NCBI RefSeq assembly: GCF_001667735.1
Contig: NZ_LZJN01000110.1
Coordinates: 39,237-103,236 of the forward strand
Reading direction: 5' to 3'
DNA: 64,000 bases
DNA from: Mycobacterium sp. E183
GTDB taxonomy: Bacteria > Actinomycetota > Actinomycetes > Mycobacteriales > Mycobacteriaceae
The stretch's first letter is position 1; every line of letters starts with the position of its first letter. The translations under genes were made by a program, and so were the position numbers. Of this stretch, positions 8,827 through 17,416 are shown one piece after another. The notes under the pieces are model-generated. The model worked only from the letters and a program-made list of their open reading frames with translations, did not search any database and was not told where the DNA came from.

Positions 8827-10143
8827 TTGAAGATTTCGATCATCGGATGCGGGTACGTCGGGCTCGTCACGGGCGCTTGCCTGGCCGACAGCGGCAACGA
8901 CGTGGTGTGTGTCGACATCGACCAGGCGAAGGTGGACGAGCTTCTGGCCGGGGGGGTTCCGATTTACGAACCCGGCCTCGCCGAGCTGATCGCCCGGAAC
9001 CGGGAGAACGGCTCGATCGATTTCACCACCGACCGGCGCAGGGCGATCGAACACGGCGACGTGGTCTTCATCGCCGTCGCGACGCCGATGAGCGAAAGCG
9101 GCGAGGCCGACCTGTCCTACGTGCACGCGGCGGCCGCCGACATCGGGACATACCTGGATCGCTACAAGGTCGTCGTCGACAAGTCGACCGTCCCGGTGGG
9201 CACCGCCGAGCGGGTCCGCGAGATCATCGCCGCCACGGCCTCGCAGGAATTCGACGTGGTGTCCAATCCCGAGTTCCTCAAGGAGGGCACGGCGGTCACC
9301 GACTTCATGAAGCCCGACCGCGTGATCCTCGGCAGCGACTCCAAACGCGCGGTGGAGATCATGCGGGAGCTCTACGAGCCGTACCTGCGCACCTTCCATC
9401 CGTTGATCGTCATGGACATCAAGAGCGCCGAGATGGCCAAGTATGCGGCCAATTGCTTTCTGGCAACCAAGATTTCGTTCATCAACGAGATCTCCAACCT
9501 CTGCGAGAAGGCCGGGGCCGATATCAGCGCGGTGCGGGAGGCCATCGGGGCGGACCGGCGCATCGGCTACGAATTCCTGTTCCCGGGAGTCGGCTACGGC
9601 GGGTCCTGTCTGCCGAAAGACGTTCAGGCCCTGATCCACACCGCCGCGGGACTGGGCACGGACATGCGGCTGCTGCGCGCCGTCGACCAGGTCAACACGG
9701 AGCAGAAGGCAACGCTGGTCGCCAAAATCGTCGCGCACTTCGGTGACGGACGGCCCGCGGGTGACCTGACGGGCCTGCGGGTCGGCCTGTGGGGCCTGAG
9801 CTTCAAGCCGCAGACCGACGACATGCGCGAGGCCGCCTCGCTGGTGATCGTGCGGCGACTGCTCGAGCTCGGCGCGACGGTGCGGGCTTTCGACCCGGAG
9901 GCGAGCGTGCGAGCCAAAGAGGCGCTGGGCGATTCGATCGAATACGCCGGGAACATGTACGAGGCGGTCGAGGGCGCCGACGCGCTCGTCCTGGTCACCG
10001 AGTGGAAGCAGTTCCACCGGCCGTCGTGGCAGCGCGTCAGGTCGGCCATGCGGGGTCATGTCGTCTTCGACGGTCGAAACATCTATGACCCCAGGCGGTT
10101 GCGGGCCGAGGGTTTCGACTACTACGGCATGGGCCGCCACTAG
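8827..10143 (+). CDS. ugd: UDP-glucose 6-dehydrogenase
   Basis: Oxidises UDP-glucose twice to UDP-glucuronate with NAD+. 438 aa, the usual length for the bacterial family. N-terminal dinucleotide motif GCGYVGLVTGACLA (residues 7-20), a VDKSTVPVGT segment, PEFLKEGTAV, central-domain YAANCFLATKISFINE, and the catalytic cysteine at residue 261 in GYGGSCLPKD. The UDP-binding C-terminal domain has GLSFKPQTDDMREA. The start is TTG 8827 with GAAGG about 8 nt upstream. The next gene starts 9 nt after the stop and encodes UDP-xylose synthase, which uses the product, so the two form a pathway pair. It acts in the cytoplasm to feed the polysaccharide cluster. Confidence 0.95.
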   Translation: MKISIIGCGYVGLVTGACLADSGNDVVCVDIDQAKVDELLAGGVPIYEPGLAELIARNRENGSIDFTTDRRRAIEHGDVVFIAVATPMSESGEADLSYVHAAAADIGTYLDRYKVVVDKSTVPVGTAERVREIIAATASQEFDVVSNPEFLKEGTAVTDFMKPDRVILGSDSKRAVEIMRELYEPYLRTFHPLIVMDIKSAEMAKYAANCFLATKISFINEISNLCEKAGADISAVREAIGADRRIGYEFLFPGVGYGGSCLPKDVQALIHTAAGLGTDMRLLRAVDQVNTEQKATLVAKIVAHFGDGRPAGDLTGLRVGLWGLSFKPQTDDMREAASLVIVRRLLELGATVRAFDPEASVRAKEALGDSIEYAGNMYEAVEGADALVLVTEWKQFHRPSWQRVRSAMRGHVVFDGRNIYDPRRLRAEGFDYYGMGRH

Positions 10144-10152
10144 GCTGGGTGG

Positions 10153-11106
10153 ATGAGAGCCCTCGTCACCGGCGCCGCCGGATTCCTCGGATCCCACCTC
10201 TGCGATCGCCTTCGCCGCGACGGCGTCGAGGTTCTCGGCCTGGACAACTTTTATACCGGCAGGCGTGAAAACCTCGCCCACCTCTCGGGTGACCCGGGGT
10301 TCAGCTTCTTCGAACACGACGTCACGCGGCCGCTGGACGCCGCTGCTGTGGCGGGACCGCTGGACCTCGTCTTCAACATGGCATGCCCGGGCTCGCCCTT
10401 CGCATTCCAGCGCGACCCCGTGTTCACCCTCGACACCAACTACCTCGGCACGAGGAACGTGCTCGAGCTGGCGCTCGCCAAAGAGGCGACGATGCTGCAG
10501 GCCTCTACCAGCGAGATCTATGGCGATCCCACCTTGCATCCGCAGACCGAAAGCTATTGGGGGAACGTCAACTGCTTCGGCCCCCGCGCGTGCTACGACG
10601 AGGGCAAGCGGGTTGCCGAAACACTCATGCTCGAGTACGCGCGCCGCTTCGGCGCTCGGATCAAGGTCGTCCGGATCTTCAATACCTACGGCCCCAGGAT
10701 GGATCCCGAGGATGGGCGGATCGTCTCACAATTCATCGTGCAGGCGCTCCGCGGCGAACCGATCACCATCTTCGGCGATGGCAGCCAAACCCGAAGCTTC
10801 TGCTACGTCGACGATTTGATCGACGGGCTGGTGAAGATGGCGACCAGCGAGGCGTCCTTCACCGGACCCGTCAACCTCGGTAGCCAGGACGAGCTGACCG
10901 TCCTCGAGGTCGCCCGCATCATCAAGGAGATGACCGGATCGCCCTCTCCGATCGTTTTCCGGGCCCTGCCCGAGGACGACCCGAAGAAGCGCAAGCCGGA
11001 CATCGCCCTCGCCGAGTCGAGGCTCGACTGGCGTCCGGTGGTCCCATTCGGCCAAGGCGTCAAACTCACGATCGAGTACTTCAGGTCTGCCGATCTCGGG
11101 CGATGA
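10153..11106 (+). CDS. UDP-glucuronate decarboxylase (UDP-xylose synthase)
   Basis: Extended SDR enzyme of 317 aa that converts UDP-glucuronate to UDP-xylose with bound NAD+. Visible motifs: GAAGFLGSHL (7-16), DNFYTG, STSEIYGDP, the UXS-specific WGNVN..GPRACYDEGKR with catalytic Tyr148 and Lys152, RIFNTYGPRM, GSQTRSFCYVDDL and DDPKKRKPDI. These match animal, plant and bacterial UXS closely and distinguish it from plain 4-epimerases. It is 9 nt downstream of ugd. Its last 26 bp overlap tail to tail with the glycosyltransferase on the other strand. It suggests a pentose (xylose or a derivative) in the glycan, which is unusual for known mycobacterial envelope polysaccharides. Confidence 0.92.
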   Translation: MRALVTGAAGFLGSHLCDRLRRDGVEVLGLDNFYTGRRENLAHLSGDPGFSFFEHDVTRPLDAAAVAGPLDLVFNMACPGSPFAFQRDPVFTLDTNYLGTRNVLELALAKEATMLQASTSEIYGDPTLHPQTESYWGNVNCFGPRACYDEGKRVAETLMLEYARRFGARIKVVRIFNTYGPRMDPEDGRIVSQFIVQALRGEPITIFGDGSQTRSFCYVDDLIDGLVKMATSEASFTGPVNLGSQDELTVLEVARIIKEMTGSPSPIVFRALPEDDPKKRKPDIALAESRLDWRPVVPFGQGVKLTIEYFRSADLGR

Positions 11107-12298
11107 CCTCCCGATAGGCGCTAACGGTCTGCTCGGCAACCGATTCCGGGTCGAAACGCTGCTGAGCCTCGACGCGTACCCGCTGTTCGATGCCGGCTCT
11201 GAAGGCGTCGTCGTCAAGTATCCGGCGGATGTGCCCGGCGCAGGCCGCGACATCGCCATGCGGAAACAGCAGCGCGGTGTTGCCGTCCTCGACCATGTCC
11301 GGAATGCCGCCAACGCGAGAGGCGATCACCGGCAGTCCACACGCCATGGCCTGAGCGACGACTTGCGGAGTGGTCTCTTCGCGCGAGCCCAGCAAGAGAA
11401 CCTGGGCCCGCGCGTATTCATCGAGCAGTTCTTCGTGGCCGATGGGGCCGAGCAGCCTTACCCGTTCCCCCAGGCCGCATTCGTCGATCGCCCGCCGGAC
11501 TTCGTGTTCGCTGCTCGGGTCCGCAATGGGGCCGGCGACCCTGAGTTGCAGGCCCGCCCGCCACGGCCGGTCGGCAATGGCGCGACGGTCGTTGGCGACC
11601 TCGCCGACCGCGCGCACGAGATGGTCCACACTCTTGCGCGGCACCAGGGTTCCGACAAACAACATTCGGCCGGGCTCCGGTGCGCGCCGTATGCGGAAGA
11701 AGTCGTCTTGGATCGGGTTCTCGATGAACCGGCAGCGCGCCGTCAGCATCGGCCCGTAAACCTGCGCCAGGTACGGCGAGATGATGATCATGTCCCGGGC
11801 GCGGCGAAACACCTCCCGCTCCATGTTCGCGACAGCCCGTTTCTTCAAGGCGCCCAACGCGTCCCACCGGTTTCTTTGCAGTAACCGGCTCTCGATGAAG
11901 AGCACGCCGTGCGGAGTGATGACCGTCGGCGCCCCGCTCGCCAACGCGCCGAGCGCGTGGCGATCCTGGCCCTGTCCATGCACGACATCGGGATTGATCG
12001 AACGGATCACCGCCGCCAGGCGCGGCACGTCGTTGACACGCAGTGTGACCAATCGGGGGAGGTTCAGGCGCTTGACGTAGTGAACGTGCAGGGCGCCGGC
12101 CCGCCGGTAGGTTGTGGTCACACCGTTCATCGCACTGACGACGTGGCACTCGACGTCGGGACGGGCAGCCAGCGCATGCGCCAACGTGTACGTCACCGAC
12201 TGCACCCCGTTGTGCACGGTCGCGCCTTCATCGGTGGGGTAGTCGCCTACCAGGGCGACCCGCAGCGGGCGGACGGAATCAGGGCGCACCGCGGCCAC
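11081..12298 (-). CDS. GT4-family glycosyltransferase
   Basis: 405 aa GT-B glycosyltransferase. The N-terminal domain opens LRVALVGDYPTDEG and has HNGVQSVTYTLA; the C-terminal domain has MLFVGTLVPRKSVDHLVRA and the donor-binding GSREETTPQVVAQAMACGLPVIAS segment, a variant EX7E region. The GTG 12298 start overlaps the end of the upstream epimerase by 20 nt; GTG 12289 is the alternative. The long upstream extension (to 12460) only shadows the epimerase and is discarded. It is the last gene of the leftward polysaccharide operon and converges on the UDP-xylose synthase with a 26-bp overlap. Acceptor and donor are unknown. Confidence 0.85.
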   Translation of the reverse strand: MAAVRPDSVRPLRVALVGDYPTDEGATVHNGVQSVTYTLAHALAARPDVECHVVSAMNGVTTTYRRAGALHVHYVKRLNLPRLVTLRVNDVPRLAAVIRSINPDVVHGQGQDRHALGALASGAPTVITPHGVLFIESRLLQRNRWDALGALKKRAVANMEREVFRRARDMIIISPYLAQVYGPMLTARCRFIENPIQDDFFRIRRAPEPGRMLFVGTLVPRKSVDHLVRAVGEVANDRRAIADRPWRAGLQLRVAGPIADPSSEHEVRRAIDECGLGERVRLLGPIGHEELLDEYARAQVLLLGSREETTPQVVAQAMACGLPVIASRVGGIPDMVEDGNTALLFPHGDVAACAGHIRRILDDDAFRAGIEQRVRVEAQQRFDPESVAEQTVSAYREVIARDRQT

Positions 12299-13238
12299 TT
12301 TCGAGCGCGATGCCCGGGTACTCGGCAAAGATCTTTCGCGCCGTGGCTTGGCCGAACGGCTCCGCCGCACGGCCGATGGTGCGGCGCAGCCGGTGCGTAT
12401 CCGGGCACAGGAACGGTCGGTCGTTGGGGCGCTGGCGCTCGGGCACCGAGGTGAAGTCAACGGGAAACGGCAGGACGGACGCGATGATGTCCAGCGCTTC
12501 GCGGACCTCGATCGCCTTGCCGGATCCGATGTTGACGATCTCCAATCCCGCTATCCGCGAAACGGTGTCGACGATAACGGCGCCCATCGAGTCGACGTCA
12601 ACGTAGTCGCGCAGTGGCCAGAGGTTACCGACTTCCACTTCGCGCTTGCCCTCCTGCGCGATCTGACGGGTGACCTCGGCGAGCATGTGCGGATTGGTTT
12701 CGCGCGGTCCGGCGGCGTTGAACAGCCGCCCGATCACCAGCGTGCGGAAACATCCGGTGGACTCGAAATAGCGCATGCACAGCTGCTCGGCCAGGTATTT
12801 CGTGTGGCCGTAGACATACACCGGCCCGGTCGGATCAACTTCCCGGTGGGGCACGAAGTTCGGATGGTAGACGTCGCCGGTAGATGCGAAGAAGAAGGCT
12901 GAGACGCCGTGCCGGCGTGACGACTCCAGGACGTTCAACGTGCCATGCACATTCAAGGTGTACGCCTCGTAGACGTGCTCCTCGCACCAGGGGACGAAGT
13001 GTTGCGCCGCAAGATGAATGACGTTCTGCGGCTTGATGTCACGGAATGCCTCGTCGCACGCGTCGGCGTCGAGGATGTCGCGGACGATCAGCGTCGGCTT
13101 GCGGGGTGCCTTCTGCCAGTGGTCCTTTCCGAGCGAGAGGTCATCCATGACGAAGACCTCGGCGCCCCGCTCCAGCAACGAGTTGACGACCGCCGATCCG
13201 ATGAATCCACAACCCCCGGTGACCAGATACGTGCTCAC
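12279..13238 (-). CDS. NAD-dependent sugar epimerase/dehydratase (extended SDR)
   Basis: 319 aa. The Rossmann motif TGGCGFIGSAVV is near the N-terminus, then VFVMDDLSLG, HLAAQHFVPW, an STGDVYHP segment supplying the Ser/Thr of the active site, and YGHTKYLAEQL with the catalytic Tyr-x3-Lys. Start GTG 13238 is preceded by GAGAGGG about 9 nt upstream; the longer frame to 13265 lacks this support. The family includes UDP-glucose/galactose 4-epimerases and 4,6-dehydratases; the exact reaction is not resolved. It sits 57 bp after the glycosyltransferase at 13296-14366 and overlaps the next glycosyltransferase, so it is within the leftward operon. Confidence 0.85.
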   Translation of the reverse strand: MSTYLVTGGCGFIGSAVVNSLLERGAEVFVMDDLSLGKDHWQKAPRKPTLIVRDILDADACDEAFRDIKPQNVIHLAAQHFVPWCEEHVYEAYTLNVHGTLNVLESSRRHGVSAFFFASTGDVYHPNFVPHREVDPTGPVYVYGHTKYLAEQLCMRYFESTGCFRTLVIGRLFNAAGPRETNPHMLAEVTRQIAQEGKREVEVGNLWPLRDYVDVDSMGAVIVDTVSRIAGLEIVNIGSGKAIEVREALDIIASVLPFPVDFTSVPERQRPNDRPFLCPDTHRLRRTIGRAAEPFGQATARKIFAEYPGIALESGRGAP

Positions 13239-13295
13239 GTTTCTATCCCTCTCGCGTCCATACATCCGGATACGCGAGGTGTGTTCGGTACCCGG

Positions 13296-14366
13296 TCAAC
13301 GTCGACGGCCCATCACCTCGTCGATGACCTCCAGGAAGCGATCCGCGACAAGGTCGACGGCGCAATGGCGCTCGTAGTGCCGCGCCGCGGTGGCCCCGTG
13401 CCGCGCCGCCGTGTCCGGGTCGGCCAGGACGTCGAAAGCGGCCGCCAGTCCGGCAACGTCGTCGACGCCGATCGGGGGGCAGTCCGGGGGTTGATACTCG
13501 GGCGGCCCGCCCTCGGTGGAAACGATCGGCATGACGCCCAACTGCATTGAGAGGACCTGCACGCCGCTTTGAGTGGCGCGCCGGTAGTGGGCGATCGAGC
13601 CCTTGGCGGCGGCCAGGGTGGTGACGACATCGCGGTAGCGATAGCCGCCGCGACGCCACTGCGTGTGCGCGGGCAGCTTGTCGGCGTCCAGCGCTCCGTC
13701 GCCGATCAGGATGAGGTCGTCGCCGCGCCAGCCGCCGCCTTCGACGTGGCACTGCCAGGCCCGCAACACCACGTCCACGTTCTTATAGGGGTTGAGCCGG
13801 CCGAACATGACAAAGTCGTGGCGCCCCTCGGCATCCACGAACGGAGGGACGCGGTCGAGATCGAGATCGCTGGCGAGCGGTACAACGTGCACCGGTGTGC
13901 CGATCACGTCGCGTCGTGTCGCGACCGCGCGCGCGACGTATTCGCAGTAGGCGATGGTGGCCGCAGAGCGGGCGCCCCAGCGATCGAGCGCCGCGAGTTC
14001 GTAGGCGGGCAGCGCTTCCGCGGGGTCATGGGGGCGATCGTCGTGGATCACCTGGATGCGTGGCGTCCTTCCGGCCAGCGCAATCCACCGTGGATCACGG
14101 ACCTGTTCGGCGATCACGACGTCCGGCCGGAACTTGCGGACGAGCCGCCAGGCCTTGAGCGTCGGCGGCCACGTCTTGGCCGACAGGAATCGCGGCTCGA
14201 GCACCACCTCGTACTCGCGGGCGGCGTCTGACTCCGGGTGCCGGTCAGAGGTCACGAGCAGCACGTCGGCCCCGTGCCGGATCAGCGCTTCGGACTGCAC
14301 GCGCACCGCCGGCCGTGTCCATGGCGAAAGCCACAGCACCCGTGGAGACTTCACGCGGCCGGTCAC
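13296..14366 (-). CDS. glycosyltransferase (GT4-like)
   Basis: 356 aa from GTG 14366, which overlaps the flippase stop in a GTGA. The frame continues open upstream to 15629, but that part is antisense-frame shadow of the flippase and is not part of this protein. Visible features are RVLWLSPWTRPAVRVQSEAL at the N-terminus, RPDVVIAEQ, then FVMFGRLNPYKNVDVVLRAW as the start of the second domain and SMQLGVMPIVSTEGGPPEY as the donor-site loop. The lack of a clean EX7E motif makes the exact GT family less certain. It probably adds one residue to the lipid-linked repeat unit. Confidence 0.8.
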   Translation of the reverse strand: MTGRVKSPRVLWLSPWTRPAVRVQSEALIRHGADVLLVTSDRHPESDAAREYEVVLEPRFLSAKTWPPTLKAWRLVRKFRPDVVIAEQVRDPRWIALAGRTPRIQVIHDDRPHDPAEALPAYELAALDRWGARSAATIAYCEYVARAVATRRDVIGTPVHVVPLASDLDLDRVPPFVDAEGRHDFVMFGRLNPYKNVDVVLRAWQCHVEGGGWRGDDLILIGDGALDADKLPAHTQWRRGGYRYRDVVTTLAAAKGSIAHYRRATQSGVQVLSMQLGVMPIVSTEGGPPEYQPPDCPPIGVDDVAGLAAAFDVLADPDTAARHGATAARHYERHCAVDLVADRFLEVIDEVMGRRR

Positions 14367-15823
14367 GCCAGCTGCTTGCTGCGCAACGACGCCAGCGACG
14401 ACCACTTGAGCGGGCCGACCGCGGCGCTGGTGGCCAGGTAGGCCGCGGCGGCGGCGAGCAGGATCAGCGCGACGTGCTGACCCGAAAGCAGCAGTGTCAC
14501 CGCGACACTGGCGGCCGTCGGGATCAGCACCCGCAGCAAGAACATCACCGGCGTACGGTAACCGCACCGCCGGTGCAGCCACCAGCTGCTGAACAGCATG
14601 TTGAAGAATTCCGTACACACCAGCGCGATGCCGGGCCCGACGGCGCCCAGCCGCCCGTCGAGAACCAGATTCAGCGAGACGTTGACCACCAGCGTGGCGA
14701 CCGTCAACCACAGCAGAACCTTTTGGTGGTGGCTGGCGACCAGACCCTGGCCGAGAGTGCCGCCGACGAACCGCAGCGCCGCCGCGACGAACAGCAATGC
14801 CAGCGTCGGCGTTCCCCGCGCGACGAACGCCTTGTCGCCGAAGAACGCGATCAACGGTCCGGCCAGCAGCGCTCCGACCACCGCGACGGGGACCGCCGCG
14901 AAATACATGAGCTCGACGCTGCGGCGCAGGAAGGCGGCGAACGCCGCCACGTCCCGCGCGAACAGTTCGGTGCCCGTCGACAGCGTCGCCTTGAGGAACA
15001 CCAGCGACACCACGATGGTGTTGAACGCGATCGTCAAGGCGAGCCCGTACACGCCCACCTCGGAGTGGGTGTTGAGCAAGGACAAGATCACACCGTCGGC
15101 GCGGGTGTAAAGGATTCCGACAACCAGGAATCCGATCAGGGGCAGGGTTTCCCGCAACAGATCGGCGGCCTCGCGCAGCGCGAACACCGGGCGCACCGAG
15201 ATGTGCCGCATCGCCGCGGCGCCCTGGATAACCAGCTGGACGGCGGGCGGAATGAGCTGTGCCACCGCGAACCAGATGACGTTCGAGTGCGCGGAGACCA
15301 GGACCGCGACCATGGCCAGGGTGGCCGTGCGGGCCGTGACGTCGGAGATGGCCACCGCGGAGAACCGGACGGTGGCCAGAAACACCGGCTCGAAGCGGGT
15401 GGTCATGGTCTGCAGCAGCAGGCCCCCGGACAGCACCACGAGCATGACCCGGACGTCGTAGTCGTGATAGACGAGCAACCCGGAACCGGCCGCCAGTGCG
15501 GCGAGCGGAACGCAGTAGATCAGGGCCAGTCCGCTGTTGACGCGCACCAGACGTTCGAGGTCGCCGCGGCCGGAGGTGACGCGGCGGACGATCACGGTGG
15601 CGACACCGAGATCGGCGAAGCTGTTCCACATTCCCACGAACGCGACCGCGATGGAGAGCTGGCCGTAGCGGCCCGGACCCAGGTACCGCGCGGTCATCGC
15701 CACGGAGACCACCGAGGCCAGCATTCCCAGTGCGCGGCAGATCAGTTGGATCGAGAAGGCGTGAGCCATCCGGGAGAGCGGCACCGACGGGACGACCGCC
15801 TCGGGCGTCGTCGGCTCAGTCAT
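14363..15823 (-). CDS. polysaccharide flippase (Wzx-like, MOP superfamily)
   Basis: 486 aa integral membrane protein with about twelve to fourteen hydrophobic segments. The N-terminal LGPGRYGQLSIAVAF motif and the following ADLGVATVIVRR are typical of polysaccharide-biosynthesis flippases (RfbX/Wzx type). The inferred role is to move the lipid-linked repeat unit from the inner to the outer leaflet of the plasma membrane for the Wzy-like protein at 2534-4009. The start ATG is 6 nt from the stop of the initiating sugar transferase, and the 3' end overlaps a glycosyltransferase by 4 nt, so operon membership is clear. MurJ is excluded by context, since it sits with polysaccharide genes rather than trxB/parAB. 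Confidence 0.85.
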   Translation of the reverse strand: MTEPTTPEAVVPSVPLSRMAHAFSIQLICRALGMLASVVSVAMTARYLGPGRYGQLSIAVAFVGMWNSFADLGVATVIVRRVTSGRGDLERLVRVNSGLALIYCVPLAALAAGSGLLVYHDYDVRVMLVVLSGGLLLQTMTTRFEPVFLATVRFSAVAISDVTARTATLAMVAVLVSAHSNVIWFAVAQLIPPAVQLVIQGAAAMRHISVRPVFALREAADLLRETLPLIGFLVVGILYTRADGVILSLLNTHSEVGVYGLALTIAFNTIVVSLVFLKATLSTGTELFARDVAAFAAFLRRSVELMYFAAVPVAVVGALLAGPLIAFFGDKAFVARGTPTLALLFVAAALRFVGGTLGQGLVASHHQKVLLWLTVATLVVNVSLNLVLDGRLGAVGPGIALVCTEFFNMLFSSWWLHRRCGYRTPVMFLLRVLIPTAASVAVTLLLSGQHVALILLAAAAAYLATSAAVGPLKWSSLASLRSKQLA

Positions 15824-15829
15824 GACTCC

Positions 15830-17416
15830 CTAGTATGCGCCGTGACTGGTGAGAACGGCCTTAACCGTCTTGGCGATGATCATGAGGTCACCCGACATCG
15901 ACCAGTTGTCCACGTAGGACAGGTCCAACCGCACCGACTCCTCCCAGGAGAGGTCCGATCGGCCGCTCACTTGCCACAGCCCGCTGACCCCCGGTTTCAC
16001 CAGCAGTCGCCGCTTGACGTCACCGTCGTAGTTGTCGACCTCTCGGCGCAGCGGGGGGCGCGGGCCGACGACGCTCATGTCACCCTTGAGCACGTTGATG
16101 AACTGGGGCAGCTCGTCGATGCTGAACCTGCGCAGGATCTTGCCGACGGGGGTGACCCGTGGGTCCTCGCGCATCTTGAACAGCATGCCGCCGGCGCTCT
16201 CGTTCAGCGCCAACAGGTGCTCGATCTGGGTGTCGGCGCCGTCGACCATGGTCCGGAACTTCAGCATCCTGAAGGGCTTGCCGTCGATGCCGATCCGTTC
16301 GGATGGGTAGAACACCGGGCCCTTGCTGGTGAGCTTGACGGCGACGGCCGCCGCGACGAGGACGGGCGCCGTCGCGATCAGGGCCGCCAGCGAGAACAGG
16401 AAGTCGAACACCTGCTTCTGAAAGCGTTGCGTCCCTTCGTATTGCGGCTTCTCGACGTGCAACAGCGGCATCCCCGCGGTCGGGCGCAGGGTCAGGCGGG
16501 CCTCCGCGACGTCCATCACGCCCGGTGAGACCACGACGTCGACGTCCATCGTTTCCAGCTGCCACATCAGTTCTCGGATCCCGTGCATCCCGAAGTGGTC
16601 CGTCTGCGTGACCGCCACGGTGTCCGCACCGCAGCTGTTGATGGCGGCCACCGCGTGGGTGACGTCACCGAGGATCGGCACAGCGCGTCCGCCGAGGGTG
16701 ATGGTGTTGCCGCGCGGTGGCCCGTAGCCTGGAATGCAAACGCCTACCACGAGGTATCCGTCCAGCGGGTTGCGGGAAAGTTCGTGGGCCAGGTGAGAGA
16801 CCGCCTTGCGGTCCCCGATCGCCAGCACCGTCGTCTGGCACTGACCGTTCGCGCGCATCTGCCGGATGTGCTTGCGCCACAGGCTGCGGCTCCCCAGCAG
16901 GCCCATGGTCCCGACGGGGAGCGCGATCGCAAGGTAACCGCGGGCCAGGTCCACCTTGGCGAGCAAGGTGACCATCGCGATGATTCCGAACGTCCAGAAC
17001 GAGGCGCTGCCGATCCGGCGGTACTCGTCGATGCCGGCGCCGATGACTCGCGGTGAGCGCGTTTGGAATACCGCCAGCGACGACAGCCATAGCGCCGCGA
17101 AGAGAAACGACAGCATCGTCATCGCGACGTCCGAGTAACCCGAGGTGTTGGCGATTTCGCCGAATCGGACGTACTGCGCCAGTAGCACCGAGGCGCAGAC
17201 GATCAGCGTGTCGCTGATGCGCAGGTGGTGCGAATATTGGTGCTGCCAGCGCCGGATCGCGCTGCCACCGGGCGAGGGCGCCGCGGCCCCGGTGGCCGGC
17301 AGAGCGCCGGTGCGGCGGCTGGGCAATGACGTGATGCCGGCCGGTTTCCGCTTGGTCGGACCGGGTTCGGCGTGCACGACGTCCACCAATTCCTGGGTCA
17401 TCAACGGGTTAGACAT
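15830..17416 (-). CDS. initiating polyprenyl-phosphate sugar-1-phosphate transferase
   Basis: 528 aa, start ATG 17416 (MSNPLMTQEL). About five membrane segments lie between residues 75 and 200, followed by a CoA/NAD-like nucleotide fold and the C-terminal bacterial sugar transferase domain. Catalytic-domain landmarks are the re-entrant helix VFDFLFSLAAL, GPVFYPSERIGIDGKPF, MLKFRTM, RRFSIDELPQFINVLKGDMSVVGPRP and KPGVSGLWQVSGRS. Such WbaP/WcaJ-type enzymes transfer hexose-1-phosphate from a UDP-sugar to polyprenyl phosphate, starting each repeat unit. It overlaps the RmlC-like gene by 16 nt. Its presence, with a flippase and polymerase, is the best evidence that the cluster is a Wzx/Wzy pathway. 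Confidence 0.92.
   Translation of the reverse strand: MSNPLMTQELVDVVHAEPGPTKRKPAGITSLPSRRTGALPATGAAAPSPGGSAIRRWQHQYSHHLRISDTLIVCASVLLAQYVRFGEIANTSGYSDVAMTMLSFLFAALWLSSLAVFQTRSPRVIGAGIDEYRRIGSASFWTFGIIAMVTLLAKVDLARGYLAIALPVGTMGLLGSRSLWRKHIRQMRANGQCQTTVLAIGDRKAVSHLAHELSRNPLDGYLVVGVCIPGYGPPRGNTITLGGRAVPILGDVTHAVAAINSCGADTVAVTQTDHFGMHGIRELMWQLETMDVDVVVSPGVMDVAEARLTLRPTAGMPLLHVEKPQYEGTQRFQKQVFDFLFSLAALIATAPVLVAAAVAVKLTSKGPVFYPSERIGIDGKPFRMLKFRTMVDGADTQIEHLLALNESAGGMLFKMREDPRVTPVGKILRRFSIDELPQFINVLKGDMSVVGPRPPLRREVDNYDGDVKRRLLVKPGVSGLWQVSGRSDLSWEESVRLDLSYVDNWSMSGDLMIIAKTVKAVLTSHGAY

Noticed and set aside
14367..15629. N-terminal extension of the glycosyltransferase at 13296-14366
   Set aside because: This part is in the wrong frame of the flippase gene and has Arg-rich shadow composition; the true start is GTG 14366.
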